From Pseudomonas abyssi (GTDB lineage: Bacteria > Pseudomonadota > Gammaproteobacteria > Pseudomonadales > Pseudomonadaceae), in NCBI RefSeq assembly GCF_002307495.1, contig NZ_NTMR01000005.1, forward strand, positions 124,001 through 188,000: a DNA stretch of 64,000 nt, written 5' to 3'. The notes under the pieces were generated by a model, which saw nothing but the letters and a program-made list of their open reading frames with translations, ran no database searches and was not told the origin of the DNA. Shown here piece by piece: positions 8,187 through 16,498 of the stretch (position 1 is the stretch's first letter; the number at the start of each line of letters is the position of its first letter). A program made the position numbers and the translations under genes.

Positions 8187-9734
8187 ATGACGCAAGCTAC
8201 CAACACCGTGTATACCGACCTCAGCGTCGCACATTTGATCGAGCTGGCCATTCAGCGCAACGAAGGCCAGCTGGCCGACACCGGCGCTCTGGTAGTCAAG
8301 ACCGGCGAGCGCACTGGCCGTTCGCCGATGGACCGCTTCATCGTTGATGAGCCCTCCACCAGCGCTGCGATCGCCTGGGGCGCCGTCAACCGTCCTTTCC
8401 CGGCCGACAAATTCGATGGCCTGTGGGCCCGCGTTGCCGATTATCTGGGTAGCAAGGAAAGCTTTGTCTCCCACGTTCACGTTGGTGCCGACCCGCAGCA
8501 CTACCTGCCGGTGGTGATGGAAACCGAGACCGCCTGGCACAACGTGTTTGGCCGTACCCTGTTCATCAATCCCGAGCAGTACAATCCGTCCGCCAAGGAC
8601 GCCTGGCAGATCATGAACGCGCCTTACTTTGTCTGCGAGCCTGAGCGTGACGGCACCAACAGCGAAGGCTGTGTGATCATCAACTTTGCGCAGCGCAAGG
8701 TACTGCTGGCTGGCATGCAGTACGCCGGTGAAATGAAGAAGGCCATGTTCTCGGTGCAGAACTTCCTGCTGCCGGCCAAAGACGTGCTGCCGATGCACTG
8801 CGCTGCCAACGTGGGCGACGACGGTGACACCACCCTGTTCTTCGGTCTGTCCGGTACCGGCAAGACTACCCTGTCCGCCGATGAGGCGCGTAACCTGATC
8901 GGTGACGACGAGCACGGCTGGGCCGAAGGCTCTGTGTTCAACATCGAAGGTGGCTGCTACGCCAAGTGCATCGACCTGTCGCAGAAGAACGAGCCGGTTA
9001 TCTGGAATGCGATCAAGTTTGGCTCCATCGTCGAAAACGTAGTGATCGACCCGCAGAGCCGTCACGCCGACTACACCGATGTCAGCCTGACCCAGAACAC
9101 CCGCGCAGCCTACCCGCTGGAACACGTCGAGAAGCGCGTCGAGGCCAACCTGGCCGGCGAGCCGAACGCCATTATCTTCCTCACCTGCGACCTGACTGGC
9201 GTTCTGCCGCCGGTCTCCATCCTGAACAACGAGCAGGCGGCCTACCACTTCCTGTCCGGTTACACCGCACTGGTCGGTTCTACCGAGATGGGTTCTGGCG
9301 GCGGCATCAAGTCGACCTTCTCTACCTGCTTCGGCGCGCCGTTCTTCCCGCGTCCGGCCGGCGAGTATGCCGAGCTGCTGATCAAGCGCATCAACGCCTT
9401 CGGCAGCAAGGTCTACCTGGTCAACACCGGCTGGACCGGTGGCTCCTACGGCACCGGCAGCCGCTTCAGCATCCCGACGACCCGCGCGATTATCGCCGCG
9501 ATTCAGTCTGGCGCGCTGATCGGTGCCGAGACCGAGCACCTGCCGGTTATCAACCTGGATGTGCCCAAGGCCGTTCCGGGCGTTGAAACCAAGCTGCTGA
9601 ACCCGCGCAACACCTGGGCCAACGGCGCAGACTACGATCAGGCGGCGCAGGATCTGGCCAAGCTGTTTGTCGAGAACTTCAAGAAGTTTGAGGTTTCCGA
9701 CGCCATCGTTGCAGCAGGTCCGCAACTGGCCTGA
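8187..9734 (+). CDS. pckA: Phosphoenolpyruvate carboxykinase (ATP)
   Basis: A 515-residue gluconeogenic enzyme converting oxaloacetate and ATP to PEP, CO2 and ADP. The N-terminal block [21 protein letters not shown], the [17 protein letters not shown] segment, the kinase-1a P-loop [15 protein letters not shown] (about residues 228-242), the metal-binding GDDEHGW and the [19 protein letters not shown] block are all present. The start is ATG at 8187 with AGAGGA eight bases upstream; an upstream in-frame TTG at 8136 lies inside the promoter palindrome and is rejected. A strong terminator follows. Confidence 0.97.
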   Translation: MTQATNTVYTDLSVAHLIELAIQRNEGQLADTGALVVKTGERTGRSPMDRFIVDEPSTSAAIAWGAVNRPFPADKFDGLWARVADYLGSKESFVSHVHVGADPQHYLPVVMETETAWHNVFGRTLFINPEQYNPSAKDAWQIMNAPYFVCEPERDGTNSEGCVIINFAQRKVLLAGMQYAGEMKKAMFSVQNFLLPAKDVLPMHCAANVGDDGDTTLFFGLSGTGKTTLSADEARNLIGDDEHGWAEGSVFNIEGGCYAKCIDLSQKNEPVIWNAIKFGSIVENVVIDPQSRHADYTDVSLTQNTRAAYPLEHVEKRVEANLAGEPNAIIFLTCDLTGVLPPVSILNNEQAAYHFLSGYTALVGSTEMGSGGGIKSTFSTCFGAPFFPRPAGEYAELLIKRINAFGSKVYLVNTGWTGGSYGTGSRFSIPTTRAIIAAIQSGALIGAETEHLPVINLDVPKAVPGVETKLLNPRNTWANGADYDQAAQDLAKLFVENFKKFEVSDAIVAAGPQLA

Positions 9735-9756
9735 GCCGTTAATCCGCTGCTCTGAC

Positions 9757-9780
9757 GAAACCCGCCTGCTGGCGGGTTTC
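9757..9780 (+). terminator. Rho-independent terminator after pckA
   Basis: Perfect 10-bp stem GAAACCCGCC (9757-9766) / GGCGGGTTTC (9771-9780) with a TGCT loop, followed by GTGTTTCTG. It separates pckA from the tRNA promoter. Confidence 0.85.
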
Positions 9781-9831
9781 GTGTTTCTGGGCGACAGGCA
9801 TAGAACATTGAAATAAAAGAGATAAAAAGGG

Positions 9832-9859
9832 TTGACACTCCAGCGCTGGCCGGTAAAAT
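9832..9859 (+). promoter_or_regulatory. Sigma-70 promoter of the tRNA cluster
   Basis: Consensus TTGACA (9832-9837) and TAAAAT (9854-9859) are separated by 16 nt. A G+C-rich discriminator (GGCGCGCC) follows the -10 box, as is usual for stringently controlled stable-RNA promoters. The first tRNA begins 64 nt downstream. Confidence 0.85.
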
Positions 9860-9922
9860 GGCGCGCCTCAGCAGGGGATATGTGTACCAACCACTGCCTT
9901 TGTTGAGGTGTTTCAAGGCCGG

Positions 9923-9998
9923 TCCGCGATAGCTCAGTTGGTAGAGCAAATGACTGTTAATCATTGGGTCCCAGGTTCGAGTCCTGGTCGCGGAGCCA
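9923..9998 (+). tRNA. tRNA-Asn (GTT)
   Basis: A 76-nt cloverleaf with encoded CCA. The acceptor stem is TCCGCGA / TCGCGGA, the D-loop has AGCTCAGTTGGTAGAGC, and the anticodon GTT is at 9956-9958 in loop CTGTTAA. The T-arm is CCAGGTTCGAGTCCTGG. First gene of a three-tRNA transcript. Confidence 0.97.
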
Positions 9999-10011
9999 AC
10001 TTGAAATAGTA

Positions 10012-10088
10012 CGGGGTATAGCGCAGCCTGGTAGCGCGCCTGCTTTGGGAGCAGGATGTCGAGAGTTCGAATCCCTCTACCCCGACCA
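10012..10088 (+). tRNA. tRNA-Pro (TGG)
   Basis: A 77-nt cloverleaf with encoded CCA. The acceptor stem is CGGGGTA / TACCCCG, the D-arm is GCGCAGCCTGGTAGCGC, and the anticodon TGG is at 10046-10048 in loop TTTGGGA. The T-arm is GAGAGTTCGAATCCCTC. Confidence 0.97.
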
Positions 10089-10102
10089 GTTTTTTTGAGC
10101 AT

Positions 10103-10178
10103 GGGTCGTTAGCTCAGTTGGTAGAGCAGTTGGCTTTTAACCAATTGGTCGTAGGTTCGAATCCTACACGACCCACCA
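10103..10178 (+). tRNA. tRNA-Lys (TTT)
   Basis: A 76-nt cloverleaf with encoded CCA. The acceptor stem is GGGTCGT / ACGACCC, and the anticodon TTT is at 10136-10138 in loop CTTTTAA. The T-arm is GTAGGTTCGAATCCTAC. It borders an unusual non-coding region, but no second copy of its 3' end is seen nearby. Confidence 0.97.
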
Positions 10179-10231
10179 CTCAAAACCTTCCTAGCAGAAC
10201 CTTTCCTTTCTATCTGAATTAATTCTCCTGG

Positions 10232-10252
10232 CCTGCCTGTTGCGGGTTTTTT
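10232..10252 (+). terminator. Probable terminator of the tRNA operon
   Basis: A short stem CCTGC (10232-10236) / GCGGG (10242-10246), with one G-U pair and loop CTGTT, is followed at once by six Ts (10247-10252). It is weak in stem length but well placed 54 nt after tRNA-Lys. Confidence 0.55.
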
Positions 10253-10807
10253 GCGTTTCTGGCTGGCGTGTGGGCACGGCATCTAGTTTGTCCGCAGCCT
10301 GGCTTGCTGGCTCAACACGCGTCGCTAAATGTCGGGCATGGACTGGCGGGGCTTTGCCAGGGTTAGCCCCAGCAGCACTTAGAGCGCTCTCCGTATTGCT
10401 AGGCACCTTCGGAAGAGGGCAGCCCGGGGTAATCGTGTTGTCGGAACATCGGACGCGGAGCGCTATCAAACGCCGTCACTTCTTGCATTGTGCTGTTACT
10501 GGGTCAGTCTTTCGCCTTCCCGGCGAGCTAAGGGGGGCTGCTTGCCCAGCCCCCCTTAGCGATCCCCCGGGGCACCCGACTACGCGGCCCTTCGGGTTCG
10601 CTGCGTTGCTCGGGCTAACGGGGAGTCATAAAACTCGTCGCTGCGCTCCTCAGACAGCCTATGACTCTTTTTCCCGTCAGGCCTGCGCTACTCGCCCGCG
10701 TAAACGGGACGAACCCCGGGTGCACACTCAATCATTCGAGTATTTGGTTAACGGTTTTGGTTGCTTGCCTGTAGCTCTAACTTAGGCTTGCGCGACTCAC
10801 CAAAACA
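10253..10807. other. Hairpin-rich non-coding region after the tRNA cluster
   Basis: No convincing gene lies in these 555 bases. Two strong foldbacks stand out. GCTAAGGGGGGCTG (10527-10540) pairs perfectly over 14 bp with 10547-10560 around a 6-nt loop. AGTCATA (10624-10630) pairs with TATGACT (10660-10666), extended outward by ACGGG (10618-10622) with CCCGT (10673-10677). Between and around them are CTTCGGGTTCGCTGCGTTGC-type motifs, repeated loosely as CGTCGCTGCGCTCC and GCCTGCGCTACTCG. It may be a remnant of an element that inserted at the tRNA locus, or a structured RNA. Reading frames across it show no protein-like composition. Confidence 0.5.
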
Positions 10808-10830
10808 AAACCCCGCACGCGGCGGGGTTT
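10808..10830. terminator. Terminator downstream of ndh
   Basis: A 9-bp stem AAACCCCGC (10808-10816) / GCGGGGTTT (10822-10830) with a 5-nt loop. On the minus strand, the direction of ndh, the stem is followed by TGTTTTG. It lies 20 nt beyond the ndh stop codon. Confidence 0.8.
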
Positions 10831-10850
10831 GTTGGTGACCTCAGAGGCGC

Positions 10851-12173
10851 TCAGTGCAGCTTCAGGCGCGGCTCGGTGGGTCGGCCGAACTGGTCGCTCA
10901 ACATCAGCATCAACGTGCGTGGCACGCCGTACAGAGCCATCTGGTGCATGCGGTAGAGGGAGACATAGAACATCCTCGCCAGACGGCCTTCCAGCATCAC
11001 GCTGCCGGTCAGGTTACCCATCAGGTTACCTACCGCGCTGAAGCTGGACAGTGAGATCAGCGAGCCGTAGTCGCGGTAGCTGTACTCTTTCTGCGGCTTG
11101 TCCTCGAGCAGGTTGCGCAGGTTCTTGGCCAGCAGGCTGGCCTGCTGGTGAGCCGCTTGCGCGCGCGGCGGGACAAACTTGCCGGGTTCATCGGTCGGGC
11201 AGGCGGCGCAGTCACCGAAAGCGTAGATGCGGTCTTCGCCATTGACCTTCAGGGTGCGGTCGACTTCCAACTGGTTGATGCGGTTGGTGGGCATGCCCAG
11301 GCCGGCGAGAAAGGCCGGGGCGCGGATGCCGGCGGCCCAGACCTTCAGGCTGGCGGGAATCTCCTCGCCATTGCCGAGGACCAGGCGGTCGGCCTTGACC
11401 TCTTTCACTGGCGAGCCGGTATGCAGGTGCACACCCAGATCGCGCAGGATCTGCGTCACCGGCCCGCCAATGCGCTCGGGCAGCGCCGGCAGCAGGCGCG
11501 GACTGGCTTCGATGATATTGATGTTGAGGTCTTCCGGGCTGATGCGGTTGAAGCCATAGGCACGCAGCAGCTGGGCGGCGTGGTGCAGCTCGGCGGAGAG
11601 TTCGACCCCGGTGGCACCGGCACCGATGATGGCCACATTGATCGGCTCACGGGCGGCGCCGCGTTCGCTGGCCTGCGCTTTCATGTATTGGTTGAGCAGC
11701 TGGCGGTGGAAGCGTTCAGCCTGGGCACGGGTGTCGAGGAACAGGCAGTGCTCGGCGGCGCCGGGGGTGTTGAAGTCGTTGGTGGTGCTGCCGACGGCGA
11801 GGACCAGGTAGTCGTAGTCCAGCTCGCGCGGGGCGATCAGCTCAACGCCGTTCTCGTCCTGAATGGCGGCCAGTTGGATGGTACGGCGCTCGCGATCCAG
11901 ACCGGTCATGGCACCCAGCTGGAAGGCGAAGTGGTTCCACTTGCCCTGGGCCACGTAGTTCAACTCGTCCTCGGTGGAGTTGAGCGAGCCGGCGGCGACT
12001 TCATGCAGCAGCGGCTTCCAGATGTGGGTCATGTTGGCATCGACCAGGGTGATCTTGGCCTTGCCCTTGCGGCCGAGCTTGCGGCCCAGGCGGGTAACCA
12101 GTTCCAGGCCGCCGGCGCCACCGCCGACAACGACAATGCGCGGGGGCGCGCTGGGGTTTGCTGAGTCTGACAT
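10851..12173 (-). CDS. ndh: Type II NADH:quinone oxidoreductase
   Basis: A 440-residue non-proton-pumping NADH dehydrogenase that feeds electrons to quinone at the inner face of the membrane. The N-terminal FAD motif is RIVVVGGGAGGLELVTRLG; the second dinucleotide-binding motif is VAIIGAGATGVELSAELHHA at about residues 175-194. The conserved VWAAGIRAP, IYAFGDCAACP and PPRAQAAHQQ blocks are present. The C-terminal amphipathic part (MFYVSLYRMHQMALYG) is the membrane anchor typical of this family. A short DUF3094 gene lies just upstream on the same strand. Confidence 0.95.
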   Translation of the reverse strand: MSDSANPSAPPRIVVVGGGAGGLELVTRLGRKLGRKGKAKITLVDANMTHIWKPLLHEVAAGSLNSTEDELNYVAQGKWNHFAFQLGAMTGLDRERRTIQLAAIQDENGVELIAPRELDYDYLVLAVGSTTNDFNTPGAAEHCLFLDTRAQAERFHRQLLNQYMKAQASERGAAREPINVAIIGAGATGVELSAELHHAAQLLRAYGFNRISPEDLNINIIEASPRLLPALPERIGGPVTQILRDLGVHLHTGSPVKEVKADRLVLGNGEEIPASLKVWAAGIRAPAFLAGLGMPTNRINQLEVDRTLKVNGEDRIYAFGDCAACPTDEPGKFVPPRAQAAHQQASLLAKNLRNLLEDKPQKEYSYRDYGSLISLSSFSAVGNLMGNLTGSVMLEGRLARMFYVSLYRMHQMALYGVPRTLMLMLSDQFGRPTEPRLKLH

Positions 12174-12262
12174 CTTGGTTTCTCACGGATAATGGAAACG
12201 GGCGTCAGTCTGCGCTCCGGTTGGCTGTCATCAGGCGGGCGGGAGCTGGCGTGGTCGAGTGA

Positions 12263-12439
12263 TCAGACGGCGACGAGCTGGGCCAGCAGGCGTGACAGTA
12301 AACCCAGGCCAACAACCGAGCCGACCACCAGGGCGATGAGTATCCAGACCCGGAACGGGCGGCGCTCTACCTGGTGAACCGGTGAGGCGAGGTATTGGTC
12401 AACACGCTTCTGGTCTTCGGGGTGTAGACGACTGGGCAT
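12263..12439 (-). CDS. Small membrane protein, DUF3094 family
   Basis: A 58-residue protein starting at ATG 12439 (MPSRLHPEDQKRVDQYLASP). It has a soluble N-terminal half with VHQVERRPFRVW and one C-terminal transmembrane helix (ILIALVVGSVVGLGLLSRLL). It matches what I recall of the short DUF3094 proteins found beside ndh in Pseudomonas. The gene is 89 nt upstream of ndh on the same strand, so it may be co-transcribed. No biochemical role is known to me. Longer in-frame extensions toward 12571 overlap the promoter of the divergent permease and are rejected. Confidence 0.8.
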   Translation of the reverse strand: MPSRLHPEDQKRVDQYLASPVHQVERRPFRVWILIALVVGSVVGLGLLSRLLAQLVAV

Positions 12440-12583
12440 GGGCGGCCTTTTTTGTGTGCATTGCAGTGCGTTGCTGCGCCAAGGCTTGACTGACTTTGCG
12501 CTCATTCTAGACCCTCGCCCGCCTGATTGCATTACTCCTTTGGAGCTGCCTGCTATCATCGCTGTCACCAATGGGAGGTTGTC

Positions 12584-13267
12584 ATGTTGTCCGCCGCGCT
12601 GTTAACACCCGTGCAATCGCTTCTCTGCCTGCTGATTTATGCTGCGGCGACCCTCTGGGCGCTGACCCGGGTCAGTTGGGTCGAGCTGGTGGCCGACAGC
12701 CGTCGGCAGCACCTGTTCTACGGTTGCGCCTTTGCCCTGTTTGCACTGTGGCTGGTACGCCGCGGCTTTGACAGCGGGCTGACGGTGCATTTTCTCGGCC
12801 TGACCGCCGTGACGCTGATTCTCGATTGGCCACTGGCACTGGTTGCCGGCGCCATCGCGCAGTTGGCGTTGGTGCTGCTGGGGCTCGACGACCTCGCCGC
12901 ACTGGGGGCCAACGGGCTGCTGCGGGTGTTGGTGCCGGTCGCCATTACCCTGGCGCTCAGCCGGGCGCTGGAGGCGCGCCAGCCACGCAACCTGTTTCTC
13001 TACATCTTCATCAGTGCCTTTTTTGCCGCCGGTCTTAGCGCGGTGGGGACGGTGTTGACCGGCATGGGGTTGCTGCACTGGTCCGGGCAGCTGGTGCCGC
13101 CGGGCAGCCTGGTCGAGTTGCTGGGTTATCTGCTGCTGGTGATGTTTCCCGAGGGATTCGTCAATGGCACGGCAATCGCGGCGCTGATTGTCTTCCATCC
13201 GGACTGGGTTGAGACGTTCAATACCGACAGGTATCTGCAGGCGCCACTGGATGACGACAAGCCCTGA
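12584..13267 (+). CDS. Energy-coupling factor (CbiM-like) membrane protein
   Basis: A 227-residue membrane protein with about six hydrophobic segments (LLIYAAATLWALTRV, LALVAGAIAQLALVLLGL, VLVPVAITLALSRAL, LFLYIFISAFFAAGLSAVG, LLGYLLLVMFPEGFVNGTAI). The conserved FPEGFVNGTAIAALIVFHPD near the C-terminus is typical of the CbiM-like ECF permease proteins of Pseudomonas. The start is ATG at 12584, backed by GGGAGG five bases upstream. Family members bind cobalt or nickel ions, but the ATPase and other subunits are not next to it, so its substrate and partners are unclear. Confidence 0.75.
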   Translation: MLSAALLTPVQSLLCLLIYAAATLWALTRVSWVELVADSRRQHLFYGCAFALFALWLVRRGFDSGLTVHFLGLTAVTLILDWPLALVAGAIAQLALVLLGLDDLAALGANGLLRVLVPVAITLALSRALEARQPRNLFLYIFISAFFAAGLSAVGTVLTGMGLLHWSGQLVPPGSLVELLGYLLLVMFPEGFVNGTAIAALIVFHPDWVETFNTDRYLQAPLDDDKP

Positions 13268-13329
13268 GGCAGGTCAATGTCCGGGATTGGCGCCTGTGCT
13301 CAAATGCATCATCGAACAGGAGAAAACCG

Positions 13330-13545
13330 ATGTCTGCATACAAGATTGCGCAACAGGTCATGGCCGAGGCTATCGAGAAGGCTGCGGCGGCGGGGTACGA
13401 CGAACAGGCGCTGGCACGCGCGCTGATGAGTGAAGTGATTGCGGTGTACAAAAAAGGCCGCTCGCAGGCCGATATTGCCAGCGAGCTGGATTTCCTGGCC
13501 AACAATCTGGATGACGACCAGGATTACGCCTTCATGCGCCCCTGA
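13330..13545 (+). CDS. Conserved small hypothetical protein
   Basis: A 71-residue acidic, mostly helical protein (MSAYKIAQQVMAEAIEKAAA ... DDDQDYAFMRP) with no membrane segment, signal peptide or recognised motif. A good AGGAG ribosome-binding site lies eight bases before the ATG. It follows the ECF permease by 62 nt in the same direction. I do not recognise a function; coding-like composition and the ribosome-binding site make it a likely real gene. Confidence 0.7.
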   Translation: MSAYKIAQQVMAEAIEKAAAAGYDEQALARALMSEVIAVYKKGRSQADIASELDFLANNLDDDQDYAFMRP

Positions 13546-13563
13546 GGGGCGCAGAGGGGCTGG

Positions 13564-13653
13564 CTAGGGTCTGTTGCTGTTTCGTGCTCCTCCTGTTATG
13601 GGCGCAACGGCCCCACCGGGCAGGCGGGTGAACCAAACGGCAACAGACCTTAG
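13564..13653. repeat. 90-bp element bounded by a 19-bp inverted repeat
   Basis: CTAGGGTCTGTTGCTGTTT (13564-13582) and the reverse complement of 13635-13653 differ at only two of 19 positions, around a 52-nt centre. It fills the gap between two convergent genes and ends one base before the SIMPL-protein stop codon. It may act as a bidirectional terminator or be a MITE-like repeat. A half copy, AGGGTCTGTTGC, recurs at 22830-22841. Confidence 0.65.
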
Positions 13654-13654
13654 C

Positions 13655-14356
13655 TTAGTCGCGCACTTCGATCACGCCGTTGGCGCTGACGCTGACGTCT
13701 GACTGACCGCCTTCGACCTGCGGCGCGCTGCCAGCGGCGTCGGAGGCCATCATCAGCTTCTCTGCGCGGTAGCGCACCGGTTGCATGTACTGGGTGTTGA
13801 GGTTCAGGTTAACGATCTTGTAGTCGCTGCCGCCGAGGCTGCGCGTGGCGATGTCGGCCCGTGCCTTGAACGCCTCGATGGCTTTGGCGATCAGCTGGTC
13901 TTCGGTCTCGCGGCGGCTGTCGGCGGACAGGCTGAACTGCATGCTGCCAAGACTCAGGTCGCCCAGCAGCTCACCGGTCAGCGCTGAAATGGCGGCAAAG
14001 TCGCTGCCCTCGATATTCAGTTCGCCACGTTCGCGCCAGGCAATGATGTTTTCACCTTTCTCGTCATATACCGGATGGCTGCTGCGGCTACCGCTGCTGA
14101 CGCGGATGTTCTGGCTCTGGCGGGCGGTTTGCAGCCCGGCGTTGAGGCGCTGGGTGATGGTCTCGGCGAGCTTGGCCGGGTCGCGATCCTGCGCCTCGGC
14201 GTAGAAGGTCACTTGCATGGTGTCATGGTTGACCGCCTGCTCGACCTGGGTTTGCAGGGAAATCTGGTTGTAACGTGGCTCGTCGGCCTGGGCGGCGCTG
14301 GCCAGCAGGCTGCCGCTCAGTAGCAGGCCGGTCAGGTGCAGAAACAGTGTACGCAT
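13655..14356 (-). CDS. Periplasmic SIMPL (DUF541) domain protein
   Basis: A 233-residue exported protein. The N-terminal signal peptide MRTLFLHLTGLLLSGSLLASA ends near AAQA. The rest is a SIMPL/DUF541 domain (NQISLQTQVEQAVNHDTMQV, ITQRLNAGLQTARQSQNIRV, TEDQLIAKAIEAFKARADIA, SVSANGVIEV). Such proteins are periplasmic or envelope-associated and have been linked to oxidative stress, but no reaction is established. It is transcribed divergently from roxS. Confidence 0.85.
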   Translation of the reverse strand: MRTLFLHLTGLLLSGSLLASAAQADEPRYNQISLQTQVEQAVNHDTMQVTFYAEAQDRDPAKLAETITQRLNAGLQTARQSQNIRVSSGSRSSHPVYDEKGENIIAWRERGELNIEGSDFAAISALTGELLGDLSLGSMQFSLSADSRRETEDQLIAKAIEAFKARADIATRSLGGSDYKIVNLNLNTQYMQPVRYRAEKLMMASDAAGSAPQVEGGQSDVSVSANGVIEVRD

Positions 14357-14531
14357 GGTGTTCTCCTTGTGCAGTGCTGGATCAGACAGGCGGGTTGCCG
14401 GCGGGTTCCCGGACAGCTTGTCGCAGGTAGTTTTTCAGTCGCGCCCCGGCAGTTTATGCGACCCTGTGTCACATCGGCCCCGGCGGCGGGCGCCCTATAC
14501 TGGAGTTTTTTGCGTGCCCCATCGTACCCTC

Positions 14532-15800
14532 ATGAGTCCCAACACCTTGGCTTTGTCCCCGTCTCGGCAGAACCTCTGGCGCCTGGTGCTGATTCGCCTG
14601 CTGGTGTTGCTGGCGCAGAGCGTGTCGGTGCTGGCTGCCTATCTCAGTGGGTGGTTTCCGCTGCCCTGGACACCGCTGCTGGCGGCTCTGAGTGTCTCGG
14701 CGCTGGTCAGTATCCTGACGTTGCTAAGGCTGCGCACTCGCTGGCCGGTGACCAGCCTGGAATATGCCCTGCAGCTGCTGTTCGACATGGTCATTCACAG
14801 TGTGCTGCTGTATTACTCCGGCGGGCCCACCAACCCCTTTGTGTCCTATTACCTGGTGCCGCTGACCATCGCTGCGGCAACTCTGCCGTGGTTTTTTACG
14901 GCGGTGCTGGCGGTAGTGGCGGTCACCTCCTATAGCGCTTTGCTGGTCTGGTATCAGCCGTTGACGGCCTTTGAAATCCCGCTGGGCGGAGGCTTGATCA
15001 ATCTGCACGTGATTGGCATGTGGCTCAACTTTGCCATGAGTGCCGGGCTGATCAGCCTGTTTGTGGTACGTATGGCCGATGCCCTGCGTCAGCACGCCGA
15101 GCGCCTGGCCCAGCGACGGGAACAGAGCGCGCGCGACGCACAACTGCTGGGCATTGCCAGTGTTGCGGCAGGGGCGGCGCATGAGCTGTCTACACCGCTG
15201 TCCACCATGAGCGTGCTGCTCAAGGAGATCAGCAAGGATTACGCCGACCCGCAGCTGCAGGAGGACATGGCCGTGCTCCAAGAGCAGGTCAGGCTCTGTA
15301 AGGAAAGTCTGCAGCACATGGTGCGCAGCGCCGAAAGCAGTCGCTTGCAGCCGGAGCAGGACGAGTCGGCGGATGTCTGGCTGCGTGCCCTGCTGGAGCG
15401 CTGGCAGTTGATGCGGCCGGAAGCGGCCTGGCAATGGTTGCCGCTGCAGCAGGGCACACCGCCAGTGATGCGCGCGACGCCTGAGCTGGGGCAGGCGGTG
15501 TTGAACTTGCTGAACAATGCCGCCGATGCTTGTCCGGACAATATTCAGATCAGCCTGCAATGGGATACCCAGCAACTGACGCTGCGCATTCGTGACCATG
15601 GGCCGGGCGTGCCGTTGCATATCGCTGAGCAACTGGGCACGGCCTTTGTCACGACCAAGGGCAAGAAGGGCTTTGGCCTGGGGCTATTCCTCAGCCAGGC
15701 TGCGGTGGAGCGATTGGGGGGCAGTGTACGGCTGTTCAATCAGGACGGTGGTGGTACCCTGACCGAAGTACAGTTGCCGGTGGCGGCAGGAGAACGTTGA
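14532..15800 (+). CDS. roxS: Redox sensor histidine kinase RoxS (RegB/PrrB type)
   Basis: A 422-residue membrane kinase. The first 190 residues hold about six TM segments and the invariant RegB quinone-site motif GGPTNPFVSYYLVPL. The H-box is AAGAAHELSTPLSTM at about residue 215, with the phosphorylated His. The N-box is LNLLNNAADACPDN and the G-boxes are RDHGPGVP and KGFGLGLFLSQAAVERLGGS. RegB kinases respond to respiratory redox state; RoxSR controls the cyanide-insensitive oxidase and respiration in Pseudomonas. The start chosen is ATG 14532 (MSPNTLALSPSRQ), after rejecting a longer ORF without membrane signature. The stop shares one base with the roxR start. Confidence 0.9.
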   Translation: MSPNTLALSPSRQNLWRLVLIRLLVLLAQSVSVLAAYLSGWFPLPWTPLLAALSVSALVSILTLLRLRTRWPVTSLEYALQLLFDMVIHSVLLYYSGGPTNPFVSYYLVPLTIAAATLPWFFTAVLAVVAVTSYSALLVWYQPLTAFEIPLGGGLINLHVIGMWLNFAMSAGLISLFVVRMADALRQHAERLAQRREQSARDAQLLGIASVAAGAAHELSTPLSTMSVLLKEISKDYADPQLQEDMAVLQEQVRLCKESLQHMVRSAESSRLQPEQDESADVWLRALLERWQLMRPEAAWQWLPLQQGTPPVMRATPELGQAVLNLLNNAADACPDNIQISLQWDTQQLTLRIRDHGPGVPLHIAEQLGTAFVTTKGKKGFGLGLFLSQAAVERLGGSVRLFNQDGGGTLTEVQLPVAAGER

Positions 15801-16354
15801 TGACCGACGAGTTGAATCAGGAAGAGCAGCCCCGTGTGCTGCTGGTGGACGATGATCCGACCTTTACCCGCGTGATGGCGCGCGCCCTCAGCCGGCGCGG
15901 CTTGCAGGTGGATACGGCCGGTGGGGCGGAGGAGGCGATGGAGGTTGCCCGCGCCCAGCGTCCTGATTACGCGGTACTTGATCTGAAGATGGAGGGGGAT
16001 TCGGGCCTGGTGCTGATGCCGCGCTTGCTGGAGCTCTATCCGGAGCTGCGCATCGTCATCCTGACCGGCTACTCCAGCATCGCCACGGCGGTCGAGGCCA
16101 TCAAGCGTGGCGCCTGCAATTATCTGTGCAAGCCGGCCGACGCCGACGACGTACTGACCGCCTTGTTGTCCGAACAGGCTGACCCCGAAACGCTGGTGCC
16201 CGAGCATCCGATGTCGGTGGACCGGCTGCAGTGGGAGCACATTCAGCGGGTGCTCGCCGAACACGAAGGCAACATCTCTGCCACTGCCCGCGCCCTGGGC
16301 ATGCACCGCCGCACCTTGCAGCGCAAACTGCAGAAGAGGCCAGTGCGCCGCTAG
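15800..16354 (+). CDS. roxR: Redox response regulator RoxR (RegA/PrrA type)
   Basis: A 184-residue regulator with an N-terminal receiver domain and C-terminal Fis-type HTH. The receiver has the acidic pocket LLVDDDPTF, phospho-acceptor Asp in YAVLDLKMEGDSG, TG in VILTGYSSIATAVEAIKRGA and Lys in YLCKPADA. The HTH is HIQRVLAEHEGNISATARAL followed by GMHRRTLQRKLQKR. The ATG overlaps the roxS TGA by one base, indicating translational coupling. The gene ends in a composite 3' structure whose first hairpin contains the TAG stop. Confidence 0.92.
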   Translation: MTDELNQEEQPRVLLVDDDPTFTRVMARALSRRGLQVDTAGGAEEAMEVARAQRPDYAVLDLKMEGDSGLVLMPRLLELYPELRIVILTGYSSIATAVEAIKRGACNYLCKPADADDVLTALLSEQADPETLVPEHPMSVDRLQWEHIQRVLAEHEGNISATARALGMHRRTLQRKLQKRPVRR

Positions 16355-16396
16355 CGCGCCGCGCTAGCCGCAAGCGGCGAGCCACAAGCTGCAAGC
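16350..16396 (+). repeat. Stop-codon hairpin and AAGC repeats at the roxR 3' end
   Basis: GCTAGCGC (16350-16357) and GCGCTAGC (16361-16368) form a perfect 8-bp inverted repeat with a 3-nt loop that includes the roxR TAG stop (16352-16354). It is followed by CGCAAGCGGCGAGCCACAAG and CTGCAAGC, members of the AAGC heptamer family, and then the terminator. Confidence 0.75.
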
Positions 16397-16397
16397 A

Positions 16398-16428
16398 AAA
16401 CCCGCGCGGTTGCGAATCGCGCGGGTTT
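16398..16428. terminator. Terminator between roxR and the Tim44-domain gene
   Basis: A perfect 11-bp stem AAACCCGCGCG (16398-16408) / CGCGCGGGTTT (16418-16428), with a 9-nt loop and followed by CTTTGT. The stem is almost the same as those after yrfG and prfC. It lies between convergent genes. Confidence 0.85.
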
Positions 16429-16498
16429 CTTTGTAGCTACGCATGGCAGTAAGGCCGTAGAAATCATTTGATGGCCTAGCCGCCCAACCCAAACTAAG

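Noticed and set aside
7545-9890. 781-codon minus-strand open frame across hslO, pckA and a tRNA
   Set aside because: It is antisense to two well-recognised genes, has His/Gly/Val/Gln-rich composition typical of a reversed high-G+C frame, and no ribosome-binding site.
10240-10785. 181-codon frame in the region after the tRNAs
   Set aside because: It crosses the 14-bp palindrome and reads mostly low-complexity sequence without a ribosome-binding site.
10500-10790. Integron attC sites in the hairpin-rich region
   Set aside because: No pair of RYYYAAC/GTTRRRY core sites in the required order was found, and there is no integrase.
10103-10800. tRNA-Lys as an attachment site of an integrated element
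   Set aside because: I found no direct repeat of the tRNA 3' end and no integrase within the window; the unusual region is kept as an unexplained finding only.
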